Source: Solimonas terrae
GTDB taxonomy: Bacteria > Pseudomonadota > Gammaproteobacteria > Nevskiales > Nevskiaceae
Assembly: GCF_011067135.1 (NCBI RefSeq)
Contig: NZ_JAAMOW010000002.1
Location: 186,001 to 250,000 of the forward strand
DNA: 64,000 bases
Reading direction: 5' to 3'
This document shows, one piece after another, positions 52,376 through 60,145 of the stretch. Position 1 is the first letter of the stretch; every line of letters starts with the position of its first letter. The notes below the pieces were generated by a model. That model was given only the letters and a program-made list of their open reading frames with translations, had not been told where the DNA came from and ran no database searches. A program made the translations under genes and the position numbers.

Positions 52376-52462
52376 CGTTCGTCGCTCGTGTTTCGGCGCA
52401 AGCCGAAACGTATCGAGGGACCGTCTTCGACAGGATCGTTGCGCGATCACTCGGGGCGAACG
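52376..52462. repeat. REP-like palindromic element, copy 3
   Basis: Arms CGTTCGTCGCTCGTG (52376-52390, degenerate) and CACTCGGGGCGAACG (52448-52462) enclose GTTTCGGCGCAAGCCGAAAC and TATCGAGGGACCG. Shorter than copies 1 and 2 and lacking the second TATCGAGGG complement. It may end transcription after the SDR gene. Confidence 0.75.
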
Positions 52463-52504
52463 GGGCGAACGTCTTTGGCGCTTCGCCGCGCGCAATCACT
52501 AATG

Positions 52505-52516
52505 GACACGCATGTC
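52505..52516. promoter_or_regulatory. RACA-N4-TGTY dyad, regulon site 5
   Basis: GACA-CGCA-TGTC in AATGGACACGCATGTCTATT, 120 bp before the coxG-like start. It shares AATGGACA and CATGT with site 1 at 19115. Confidence 0.55.
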
Positions 52517-52636
52517 TATTAACGGTAGCATCAAAAACCCATCGCCAATGCATCAGAGCGGGCAGCTGCGTGCGCATCGACGCCGTACTGCGCCAAGGCC
52601 CGCCGGCACGGCCGCCATCAAGAGGAGAGAGCGTCG

Positions 52637-53380
52637 ATGAAGATGTCAGGAGAGCAGCGGATCGCTGCGCAGCGCGAGCAGGTCTGGCAGGCGCTGAATG
52701 ACCCGGATGTTCTCAAGCGCTGCATTCCCGGCTGCCAGTCGCTGGCCAAGGAATCCGACACGCGCATGGTCGCGACCGTCGAAATCAAGATCGGCCCGAT
52801 CGGCGCGCGCTTCAACGGCGCGGTCGAACTCGCGGACATCAACGCGCCGGACTCGTACACGCTGATCATGGAAGGCCAGGCCGGCACAGTCGGCTTCGTC
52901 AAGAGCATCGTCAAGGTCAAGCTGCAGGACGACGGCGGCAACACGCTGCTGACCTGGGATGCCGATGCGCAGGTCGGCGGCCGGCTCGCACAGCTCGGCG
53001 GGCCGATCATGGACGCCACCTCCAAGCAGCTGGCCGCGCGCTTCTTCTCGCAGTTCGCCAACATCATCGCGCCGACCAGGAAGGCCGCGGTCGCCGGGCA
53101 GCCGGTCACCGCGGGTGCCGCTGGCGGCACCGTCTATGCACCCGCCTCGGGCGGCTCGCGCATCGCCTGGCTGCTCGCGGTTCTCGTCGCCGGGCTCGTC
53201 GGCTACCTGTTCGGCCGCGGCATGAACGCCGATCCGCATTCCGAATGGATGGGCATCAGCATCGGCCTGCTGCTGGTGATCGTCGGCGGTGCCGGCGTGC
53301 TGCTCGGACGCCGCAGTGCGGCGCCGGTCGTCACGCTCGATGCCAACCTGCTGGCGCAGCTCCTGGAGAAGAACCGGTGA
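52637..53380 (+). CDS. CoxG-like SRPBCC protein
   Basis: 247 residues. N-terminal SRPBCC domain (about 1-150) with MKMSGEQRIAAQREQVWQALNDPDVLKRCIPGCQSLAKESD and QVGGRLAQLGGPIMDATSKQLAARFFSQFA, the CoxG signature. Two transmembrane helices follow, at about 173-193 (IAWLLAVLVAGLVGYLFG) and 203-221 (ISIGLLLVIVGGAGVLLG). CoxG-type proteins recruit or assemble molybdenum hydroxylases at the membrane. The stop overlaps the FAD-subunit GTG (GTGA). First gene of the operon and preceded by regulon site 5. Confidence 0.9.
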   Translation: MKMSGEQRIAAQREQVWQALNDPDVLKRCIPGCQSLAKESDTRMVATVEIKIGPIGARFNGAVELADINAPDSYTLIMEGQAGTVGFVKSIVKVKLQDDGGNTLLTWDADAQVGGRLAQLGGPIMDATSKQLAARFFSQFANIIAPTRKAAVAGQPVTAGAAGGTVYAPASGGSRIAWLLAVLVAGLVGYLFGRGMNADPHSEWMGISIGLLLVIVGGAGVLLGRRSAAPVVTLDANLLAQLLEKNR

Positions 53381-54246
53381 AGCCGGCGCCGTTCGATTAC
53401 TACGCGCCGGCGACGATCGAGGAGGCCTGCCAGCTGCTGAGCGACGCCGGTGGCGGCGCGACGCTGGTCGCCGGCGGCCAGACGCTGATGCCGCTGCTGG
53501 CGCTGCGCATGAGCCAGCCGTTCGTGCTCGTCGATCTCAACGGCATCAAGGCGCTGAAGGGCATTTCGCGTCAGGCCGGGCGCACGCGCATCGGCCCGAT
53601 CACGCGGCAGAACGAAGCGATCGCCGATGCCACGCTCAATGCCGCGCAGCCGCTGATCGTCACTGCGGTGAAGCACGTCGGCCATCACCAGACACGCAAC
53701 CGCGGCACCATCGGCGGCTCGATCGCGCTCGGCGAACCCGCGGCCGAACTGCCGGCGACGGCCGTCGCGCTCGGCGCATCGGTCGAGGTGCGTTCAACGC
53801 GCGGCACGCGCCAGATCAAGGCGGACGAGCTGTACTTCGGCCCGTACGCCACGGCGCTGGAACCCGATGAAATGATCACGGCGATCGACGTGCCCGAGTG
53901 GCCGAGCGGCACCGTCAGCGTGTTCCGCGAGATCGCGCAGCGGCCCGGCGATTTCGCGCTGGTCGGTCTGACCGGCGCGGTGACGATCGACAACGGCCGC
54001 ATCACGCGCGCCGGCATCGCCTGGTTCGGCATGGGGCCGACGCCGATCAAGGCGCGTCAGGCCGAGAGCGCCCTGATCGGGCAGGAGATTGCCGCGCTCG
54101 ACGCGAAGGCGATCGCCGAGCTGGCGATTGCCGACACCGCGCCGTTCGATGATCTGCATGCGACGGCGGAATACCGACGCACCGTCGGCCGCCGCGTGTT
54201 CACCCGCGCGCTGAGCGAAGCGCTCGACCTGAGGGCCGCGGCGTAG
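53377..54246 (+). CDS. Molybdenum hydroxylase FAD-binding (medium) subunit
   Basis: 289 residues from a GTG overlapping the CoxG stop. FAD-binding motifs are ATLVAGGQTLMPLLALR at about 30-46 and TRNRGTIGGSIALGEPAAELP at about 107-127, which is the CoxM/xanthine-dehydrogenase FAD domain. The C-terminal CO-dehydrogenase-flavoprotein domain ends with YRRTVGRRVFTRALSEALD. It passes electrons from the [2Fe-2S] subunit to the acceptor. A palindromic repeat lies in the 202-bp gap before the small subunit. Confidence 0.92.
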   Translation: MKPAPFDYYAPATIEEACQLLSDAGGGATLVAGGQTLMPLLALRMSQPFVLVDLNGIKALKGISRQAGRTRIGPITRQNEAIADATLNAAQPLIVTAVKHVGHHQTRNRGTIGGSIALGEPAAELPATAVALGASVEVRSTRGTRQIKADELYFGPYATALEPDEMITAIDVPEWPSGTVSVFREIAQRPGDFALVGLTGAVTIDNGRITRAGIAWFGMGPTPIKARQAESALIGQEIAALDAKAIAELAIADTAPFDDLHATAEYRRTVGRRVFTRALSEALDLRAAA

Positions 54247-54278
54247 AGCGCAATTCGCAAGCGGCAGGAAACCAATCT

Positions 54279-54310
54279 CCCTCTCCCCCGACAGGTGTCG
54301 GGGGAGAGGG
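54279..54310. repeat. CCCTCTCC palindromic element inside operon
   Basis: Perfect 15-bp arms (54279-54293 and 54296-54310: CCCTCTCCCCCGACA and its complement) followed by TTGGGGTGAGGGGGTGA. A related hairpin, inverted, is at 9385-9409. Placed between the medium and small subunit genes, where it could tune relative expression. Confidence 0.75.
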
Positions 54311-54448
54311 TTGGGGTGAGGGGGTGACGGATCGAGCGCTGCAGCGCGCGTCTTCACCCCGAACCGCTCCGCCATCGTCTTGCGATGAAGGAGAGGGAAG
54401 TGTTGCGGAGGAGATTTTCAGGATGTTCATCATGACGAAGGCGGCCAC

Positions 54449-54922
54449 ATGAGCACGCACCAGATCCAACTGACGATCAACGGCCGTCCGCAGCACGCGA
54501 CCGTAGAAGGCCGGCTGACGCTCAGCGATTTCCTGCGCGGCGATGCCGGCTGCACCGGCGTGCATGTCGGCTGCGAACACGGCGTCTGCGGCGCCTGTAC
54601 GGTAATGGTCGACGGCAACGCCGTGCGCAGCTGCCTGATGCTCGCGGTGCAGGCCGACGGCTGCACGGTGACGACGGTCGAAGGCCTCGCCGCCGAAGAC
54701 GGCACCCTGCATCCGGTGCAGCAGGCGCTGCGCGACGAACACGGTCTGCAGTGCGGCTTCTGCACGCCGGGCATCGTCATGACGCTGGCCTCGCTGACCG
54801 CGGCCGACAACAAAGCAGCGCCGGACAAGGTGATGAACGCGCTGTCCGGCCACATCTGCCGCTGCACCGGCTACCAGGGCATTCGCCGCGCCGCGCGCAA
54901 GCTGGCCGGGGGTGCGGCATGA
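54449..54922 (+). CDS. Molybdenum hydroxylase [2Fe-2S] (small) subunit
   Basis: 157 residues. Eight cysteines in the expected two clusters: GCEHGVCGACTV plus Cys at the SCLML turn for the plant-ferredoxin-like centre, and GLQCGFCTPG with ICRCTGY for the helical centre. It passes electrons from the molybdenum site to FAD. Its stop overlaps the large-subunit ATG by 4 bp (ATGA). Normal family length. Confidence 0.95.
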   Translation: MSTHQIQLTINGRPQHATVEGRLTLSDFLRGDAGCTGVHVGCEHGVCGACTVMVDGNAVRSCLMLAVQADGCTVTTVEGLAAEDGTLHPVQQALRDEHGLQCGFCTPGIVMTLASLTAADNKAAPDKVMNALSGHICRCTGYQGIRRAARKLAGGAA

Positions 54923-57711
54923 ACGCGCCGGAAATGCTCGACACCAAGACCCAGACCCAGGCGCACGCCCAGGCGACCGGCTACATCGGCAAGCGCATGG
55001 CACGCACCGAGGACGCGCGGCTGCTGACCGGCCGCGGCGTCTATGTCGACGACGTCGGCCTGCCCGGTGCGCTGCAGGTGGCCTTCCATCGCAGTCCGAT
55101 CGCGCGCGGCCGCATAAAGTCCATTGATCTGTCGGCCGCCCGGCAGTTGCCCGGCGTCTATGCGGTGCTGACCGCCGACGACCTGGCGCGCTTCAAGGTC
55201 GACATGCTGAGCTTCTTCCTCGCCGCGCCGGTCGTGCCGGTGCCGGTGCTGGCCACCGACTGCGTGCGCCATGTCGGTGATCCGGTGGCGATGGTCGTCG
55301 CCCAGGACCGCTACATCGCCGAGGATGCGGCCGGCCTGATCGTCGTCGACTACGACGAGGAAGATCCGGTGGTGACGCTGGCCGACGCCAAGACCGGTCC
55401 GCTCGTGCATCCGGATGCCGATTCCAACGTCGCCGCGGCGACCGGCAACGAAGACCCGGACGAAGACCTCGAAGCGCAACTCGCGAACGCGCCGCATCTC
55501 GTCACCGTCGAATTCGAACACCAGCGCATTTCGCAGTCGCCGATGGAAACGCGCGGCGTCGTTTCCGCGCCGCAGGGCTCGGGCGAGCTGACGATCTATC
55601 TGTCGTGCCAGGGGCCGCAGCTCAACGCGCGCTGGTTCGCGCAGGCCTTCGGCATGCCGCAGACCGCGATTCGCGTGATCTCCAAGGACGTCGGCGGTTC
55701 GTTCGGTCTCAAGGGCCAGCCGTGGCGCGAGGAAGTCGCGGTGGTGCTCGCCTCGATGCTGCTCAAGCGGCCGCTGAAGTGGATCGAGGACCGTCTCGAG
55801 AACCTCACGTCCGCCAACCAGGCGCGCGAGCAGGAGATCAAGCTGCGCGTCGCGTTCGACGCGGACGGCAAGCTCGTCGCCTCGCACGCCGACTACGGCC
55901 TCAACAACGGCGCGTATCCGCAGGGCGCGGACAGCAACATTGCCGTGATGATGTTTCTCTGGGGCGCGCACAAGCTGCCGGTCTTCGATTTCCACGCACG
56001 CGGCTGGTTCACCAATACCGTCGGCCTTGCGGCGTATCGCGGGCCCTGGGCGCTGGAATCGCTGGCGCGCGAGGTGCTGCTTGATCGTGCCGCGCGGCAG
56101 ATCGGCCTCGATCCGATCGAGATCCGCCGCCGCAACCTGATCCGCCGCGAGGATCAGCCGTGCACGACGCCGATGGGCCTGGAGCTGACCGACATCAGTC
56201 CCGCCGAATGCCTCGATGTGCTGCTTGAAAAGATCGACGTCGCCGCATTCCGCGCCGAGCAGGCCGAGGCGCGCAAGCAGGGTCGCTATCTGGGCCTCGG
56301 CTTTGCGACCTACATCGAGCCGACCGCCGGCAGCACCGGCATCGGCGTACTGATGAGCGAGTCCGCGCATATCCGCATCGAGCCGACCGGCAAGGTCAGC
56401 GCCGTGGTCTCGACGCACTCGCAGGGCCACGGCACGCAGACGACGATGGGCCAGGTGATCGCCGAACGGCTGGGCGTGCGCTTCGAGGACGTCGCCGTCT
56501 ACGAGGACGACAGCTCGCGCGGCGGCTACGGCTCCGGCGCCTACGGCAGCCGGCAGGCGGTCGCCGGTGGTGGCGCCTGCATCCGCGCGGCCGATCTGCT
56601 GGTCGACAAGATCAAGCGCATGGCGGCTTATCTGCTGAAGGTCGAGCCGGATGCCATCGTGCTCGGCGACAGCATGATCCGCGCGCTCGGCGACAAGGAA
56701 CAGGTCGTGTCGTTCCGCGATCTCGCCGACATCGCCTACGGCGAGCCCGAGCGCCTGCCGGAAGGCATGGATGCCGGCCTGGAAATCCAGTACCGCTACC
56801 GGCCGCCGCCGATCACGATGACCAGCGCCGCACACGCCTGCATCGTCGAGGTCGACGCCGACACCGGCTTCGTCAAGATCAAGCGCTGGGTGACCAGCGA
56901 AGACTGCGGCAACATGATCAATCCGGCAGTCGTCGAAGGCCAGATCGCCGGCGGTCTGGCGCAGGCCATCGGCGAAGTGCTGATGGAGGAAGTCTCGTTC
57001 GACGCGCGCGGCAATCCGACCGCGGTGACGTACAAGGACTACATGCTGCCGACGATCTTCGACGTGCCGGAGTTCGAATATCACCACGAGGCCTCGCGGC
57101 CGTCGATCGCCGAAGGCGGCTTTCGCGGTGTCGGCGAAGGCGGCTGCATCATCGGTCCGCCGACGCTGGTCAATGCCATCGCCGATGCGCTCGCACCGTT
57201 CGGCGAACTGAAGCTGGAATTCCCGCTGACGCCGTCGCGGCTGCTCGCGCACATCGAGGGCCGTCGCGAGATCGCCGAGCGCGCCGCGCCGGCGGAGTCC
57301 GCACCGTTGCCGGTGCCCGAATCCGCCCGTGCGGCCAGCGAATCGGCCAGCACCGTCGAGAACCTGCCGGCGCCGTCGGCGCCGCAAGAGCCGGTTGCTG
57401 CGAGCACCGCCGTGCAGGTCGACGGCGAATGGAAGTTCGTGCTGTCGACGCCGATGGGCCCGCAGGCCTTCACCGGCCGCATGAGCACCGACGGTGACCA
57501 GCTCACCGGTGTGTTCATCATGAACATGGACGAGGCGCACTTCACCGGCACCGTCAGCGGCAACCAGCTGAAGTGGGATCTGAAAGTCACCAAGCCGATG
57601 AAGATCACGCTCAAGTACGAAGCGCAGATCGACGGCGACAAGCTCACCGGCAAGTGCAAGATGGGCATCTTCGGCAGCGCCAAGCTGGTCGGCGAGCGCG
57701 TGAGCACCTGA
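54919..57711 (+). CDS. Molybdenum hydroxylase large subunit with C-terminal extension
   Basis: 930 residues; family members are usually about 770-800. Molybdopterin domain motifs: DVGGSFGLKG at about 257-266, QGPQLNAR, the active-site AYRGPW at 372-377, and GVGEGG with catalytic Glu near 739. The loop AYRGPW differs from AYRCSFR of true form I CO dehydrogenase, so an aldehyde- or N-heterocycle/aromatic-hydroxylating role is likelier. After about residue 775 comes an Ala/Pro/Ser-rich linker, then an added domain (about 834-930) with DGEWKFVLSTPMGPQ, TGRMSTDGDQLTG and MDEAHFTGTVSGNQLKWD, a repetitive beta-strand pattern. Its role is unknown. The SDR at 57719 follows. Confidence 0.92.
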   Translation: MNAPEMLDTKTQTQAHAQATGYIGKRMARTEDARLLTGRGVYVDDVGLPGALQVAFHRSPIARGRIKSIDLSAARQLPGVYAVLTADDLARFKVDMLSFFLAAPVVPVPVLATDCVRHVGDPVAMVVAQDRYIAEDAAGLIVVDYDEEDPVVTLADAKTGPLVHPDADSNVAAATGNEDPDEDLEAQLANAPHLVTVEFEHQRISQSPMETRGVVSAPQGSGELTIYLSCQGPQLNARWFAQAFGMPQTAIRVISKDVGGSFGLKGQPWREEVAVVLASMLLKRPLKWIEDRLENLTSANQAREQEIKLRVAFDADGKLVASHADYGLNNGAYPQGADSNIAVMMFLWGAHKLPVFDFHARGWFTNTVGLAAYRGPWALESLAREVLLDRAARQIGLDPIEIRRRNLIRREDQPCTTPMGLELTDISPAECLDVLLEKIDVAAFRAEQAEARKQGRYLGLGFATYIEPTAGSTGIGVLMSESAHIRIEPTGKVSAVVSTHSQGHGTQTTMGQVIAERLGVRFEDVAVYEDDSSRGGYGSGAYGSRQAVAGGGACIRAADLLVDKIKRMAAYLLKVEPDAIVLGDSMIRALGDKEQVVSFRDLADIAYGEPERLPEGMDAGLEIQYRYRPPPITMTSAAHACIVEVDADTGFVKIKRWVTSEDCGNMINPAVVEGQIAGGLAQAIGEVLMEEVSFDARGNPTAVTYKDYMLPTIFDVPEFEYHHEASRPSIAEGGFRGVGEGGCIIGPPTLVNAIADALAPFGELKLEFPLTPSRLLAHIEGRREIAERAAPAESAPLPVPESARAASESASTVENLPAPSAPQEPVAASTAVQVDGEWKFVLSTPMGPQAFTGRMSTDGDQLTGVFIMNMDEAHFTGTVSGNQLKWDLKVTKPMKITLKYEAQIDGDKLTGKCKMGIFGSAKLVGERVST

Positions 57712-57718
57712 GGCGCCG

Positions 57719-58564
57719 GTGACGAACGTCGTCGTCATCACCGGCGGCGCCGGCGGTATGGGCCTGGCCACCGCGAAGCTCGTCGGCCGGGAAGGGTTCC
57801 ACGTCGTCCTCAGCGACGTGAACCAGGACCGGCTTGACGCGGCCGTGCAGGAGCTGGCGCCGCTCGGCATCGCATCGACGGCGGTATGCAGCGACATCGC
57901 CGATCGCGCCTCGGTTGAAGCGCTCGTCGATACCGCCAGACAGCGCGGTCACGTACGCGGCGTTGTGCACACGGCCGGCGTCAGCCCGCAGATGGGCGAT
58001 GCCGCGTTCATCGTCAGGATCAACGCCCTCGGCACCGTCAACATCGCGCAGGCCTTCCTGCCGTGCGTCGACGAGGGCTTCTCGCTCGTCAACGTCGCCT
58101 CGTCGGCTGGCCACATGCTGCCGGGCTTCATGCTTCCCACCGGCGTCTACAAGCTCGCCTTCCGTGATCCGGACGCGCTGACGCGCAAGCTGACGACGCG
58201 CGCCCAACGCGGTCCCAAGAAGCTGCGTTCCGGCATGGCGTACGCGCTCAGCAAGAATTTCGTCATGTGGTACACGCGCCAGCTCGCCGCCACTTACGGC
58301 GCCAAGGGCGGCCGTGCGGTGTCCGTCTCGCCCGGCTCATTCGACACGAGCATGGGCCAGCTCGAAAAGAAGAGCGGCTCCGACAAGCTGCTCGACTACG
58401 CGGCGCTCAAGCGCTTCGGCAAGCCCGAAGAAGTCGCGGAACTGCTGGCGTTCCTCGGCAGCGGCAAGGCCGCCTACATTTCGGGAACCGACATCCTGAT
58501 CGACGGCGGCACCAAGGCCGGCTTCGGTCTCAAGGGCTTCATCGCCATGGCGCGCGGCGGCTAG
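57719..58564 (+). CDS. SDR resembling 3alpha-hydroxysteroid dehydrogenase/carbonyl reductase
   Basis: 281 residues from a GTG 7 bp after the large-subunit stop. Cofactor loop TGGAGGMG; Asp in LSDVNQD suggests NAD(H). The catalytic Ser is in VASSAGHML (about 128) but Tyr175 and Lys179 (MAYALSKN) come about 46 residues later, not the usual 13. Comamonas 3alpha-HSD/CR has a comparable long insertion between Ser114 and Tyr155, and this loop (FRDPDALTRKLTTRAQRGPKK region) probably shapes the pocket for a bulky alicyclic substrate. Likely acts on the product of, or supplies substrate to, the molybdenum hydroxylase; inference. Confidence 0.87.
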   Translation: MTNVVVITGGAGGMGLATAKLVGREGFHVVLSDVNQDRLDAAVQELAPLGIASTAVCSDIADRASVEALVDTARQRGHVRGVVHTAGVSPQMGDAAFIVRINALGTVNIAQAFLPCVDEGFSLVNVASSAGHMLPGFMLPTGVYKLAFRDPDALTRKLTTRAQRGPKKLRSGMAYALSKNFVMWYTRQLAATYGAKGGRAVSVSPGSFDTSMGQLEKKSGSDKLLDYAALKRFGKPEEVAELLAFLGSGKAAYISGTDILIDGGTKAGFGLKGFIAMARGG

Positions 58565-58887
58565 CGCCGGCTCTACACGCGTCACGCGCCTCCTGCGCAC
58601 GTCCCCGCATCCGGGGCTCGCGGAAGCCGACTTCCTCGCCGTGCCGCACGGTTCGTCGTCGCCGCATTGGTCCGCACTCTCGAAATCGACGAACGGACGA
58701 TGCCTAATTTCGTCTTCACCGCCGATGCCTAAGGCGCGCCGGGGGCGGTGCGGTGCTCAACAGTGTGCGGATCAAGCGGGGGATAAAACTGATAGCGCTC
58801 GCCGAGCGTTACGGCCGCCCAGGCCAAATGAGCGAACAAGTGCTTGTAGTGTCGGTCAGCCCGCTGCGAATGATCACTGATACCAAT
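58565..58887. other. Non-coding boundary between catabolic operon and metal-resistance pair
   Basis: 323 bp. No gene, tRNA, terminal inverted repeat or direct repeat is evident. GC falls across it from the very GC-rich catabolic DNA to the more moderate metal genes, so it may mark an insertion edge. Confidence 0.45.
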
Positions 58888-59154
58888 CTACTTCAGGTAA
58901 GACCGAATCACCTTAATAAGGTCTTCAATCTCATCAGCCGCAGCGCCTTCCATGGGGACAAGGTGAGTCCGGAGATGACCTTCCAAGACCTCGTTCATCA
59001 GACCGTTTACCGCACCACGGATTGCCGCAATCTGCTGGAGGACTGCGCCGCACTCAGTGCCCGTTTCAAGGGCCTTTTCGAGGCTACCGAGTTGGCCCCG
59101 CATGCGCCGAACTCGATTGAGCAGGGGTTTCTTGTTCTCAATCGTGTGACTCAA
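58888..59154 (-). CDS. dmeR: RcnR/DmeR-type nickel-cobalt-responsive repressor (CsoR/FrmR superfamily)
   Basis: 88 residues, all-helical CsoR/RcnR fold: NRVRRMRGQLGSLEKALETGTECGAVLQQIAAIRGAVNGLMNEVLEGHL. The metal-site fingerprint is that of RcnR: His3, Cys35, His60 and His64, all present at those exact positions. This argues for Ni(II)/Co(II) sensing rather than the formaldehyde sensor FrmR or the Cu(I) sensor CsoR. It represses by binding a G-tract operator, and one is present in the 55-bp divergent region before the CDF gene. The gene symbol follows the DmeR-DmeF pairing and is tentative. Confidence 0.9.
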   Translation of the reverse strand: MSHTIENKKPLLNRVRRMRGQLGSLEKALETGTECGAVLQQIAAIRGAVNGLMNEVLEGHLRTHLVPMEGAAADEIEDLIKVIRSYLK

Positions 59155-59170
59155 TTTCCGATCTCCACTA

Positions 59171-59185
59171 TACTGGGGGTAAGTA
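59171..59185. promoter_or_regulatory. RcnR-type operator TACT-G-tract-AGTA
   Basis: TACTGGGGGTAAGTA, framed as ATACTGGGGGTAAGTAT, between the divergent repressor and exporter genes. It matches the known RcnR operator form TACT-G6-N-AGTA with one fewer G. A second C-tract, CTTGCCCCC, follows near 59198-59206. Confidence 0.8.
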
Positions 59186-59209
59186 TATAAAAGTCGACTT
59201 GCCCCCGCT

Positions 59210-60145
59210 ATGAAACTGCATTCTCACGCCTTCAACGAAGGCAACCCTCTGGCTGAGAACCGCACACGCTGGGCGATCTTGCTGACTGCCGTGATGATGG
59301 TCGCTGAAATCACCGGCGGCTGGGTGTACAACTCGATGGCGCTGCTGGCCGATGGTTGGCATATGAGCTCGCACGCCCTTGCACTGGGTCTCGCGACGGG
59401 GGCCTATTGGCTCGCTAGACGTTTCGCCAACGATCGGCGGTTTGCATTTGGCACCTGGAAGATTGAGATCCTGGGTGGCTTCACGAGTGCACTATTGCTT
59501 CTTATGGTGGCGTTCTCGATGGCGTATCAGTCCATAGAGCGGCTGTTTTCCCCGGCGCCGATTCACTTCGACCAAGCGATCGCCATTGCCTTCGTAGGTC
59601 TGCTGGTAAACCTGCTGTGTGCCAAGTTGCTGCATACCGGAAGCGCACACGGACACGATCACGCTCATCCTCATCATGAGGAACATCACGCGCATCTCCA
59701 TGAGGACCTGAATCTGCGGTCAGCCTATTTGCATGTGCTTGCTGATGCCGCGACCTCGGTCTTGGCCATTGTCGCTTTGTTTGGCGGGAAGCTCTGGGGT
59801 GCGAATTGGCTGGACCCAACCATGGGCATAGTCGGCTCGGTGCTCGTGGGCGTTTGGGCGGTTGGATTGCTAAAGACCACTGGCAAGGTCCTGCTTGATG
59901 CTGAGATGGATGCGCCTGTGGTGGAAGAAATCCGACAGGTGATCGGGGAGAGCCCGATAGAGGCGTCGATCTCTGACCTGCATGTGTGGCGGGTCGCTGC
60001 TGGCAAGTACGCCTGCATACTCGGGGTGTCGGTTGATGGCGAGGCCAGCCCTGACGATTTCCATCGCCAACTGGCGATTCACGAAGAGCTTGTGCACGTG
60101 ACAGTTCAGATTGACCGCAACACCGCTAAATCTTCGTCGATATAG
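59210..60145 (+). CDS. dmeF: Cation diffusion facilitator, cobalt/nickel efflux (DmeF-like)
   Basis: 311 residues. Six transmembrane helices (about 20-190) with the metal-site motifs LADGWHMSSHA in TM2 and LHVLADAATS in TM5, and a His-rich cytoplasmic loop HGHDHAHPHHEEHHAHLHED between TM4 and TM5. The cytoplasmic C-terminal CDF domain follows (ISDLHVWRVAAGKYACILGVSV). The N-terminal MKLHSHAFNEGNPLAENRTRW start is typical of DmeF. It exports Co2+/Ni2+ using the proton gradient. It is controlled by the divergent RcnR-type repressor. Confidence 0.93.
   Translation: MKLHSHAFNEGNPLAENRTRWAILLTAVMMVAEITGGWVYNSMALLADGWHMSSHALALGLATGAYWLARRFANDRRFAFGTWKIEILGGFTSALLLLMVAFSMAYQSIERLFSPAPIHFDQAIAIAFVGLLVNLLCAKLLHTGSAHGHDHAHPHHEEHHAHLHEDLNLRSAYLHVLADAATSVLAIVALFGGKLWGANWLDPTMGIVGSVLVGVWAVGLLKTTGKVLLDAEMDAPVVEEIRQVIGESPIEASISDLHVWRVAAGKYACILGVSVDGEASPDDFHRQLAIHEELVHVTVQIDRNTAKSSSI

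Noticed and set aside
52637-57711. Aerobic CO dehydrogenase (coxMSL)
   Set aside because: Gene order is cox-like, but the large-subunit loop is AYRGPW, not AYRCSFR of form I enzymes.
54871-57897. Very long open frame (about 1000 codons) on the minus strand opposite the molybdenum hydroxylase large subunit
   Set aside because: Arg/Ala/Asp/His-rich translation without motifs; an antisense shadow caused by high GC at third codon positions of the real plus-strand gene.
58888-59154. Formaldehyde-responsive FrmR
   Set aside because: His3, Cys35, His60 and His64 plus a G-tract operator and an adjacent CDF exporter match RcnR/DmeR.
58753-59190. Plus-strand open frame overlapping the RcnR-type gene
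   Set aside because: No motif and fully antisense to a convincing 88-residue repressor.
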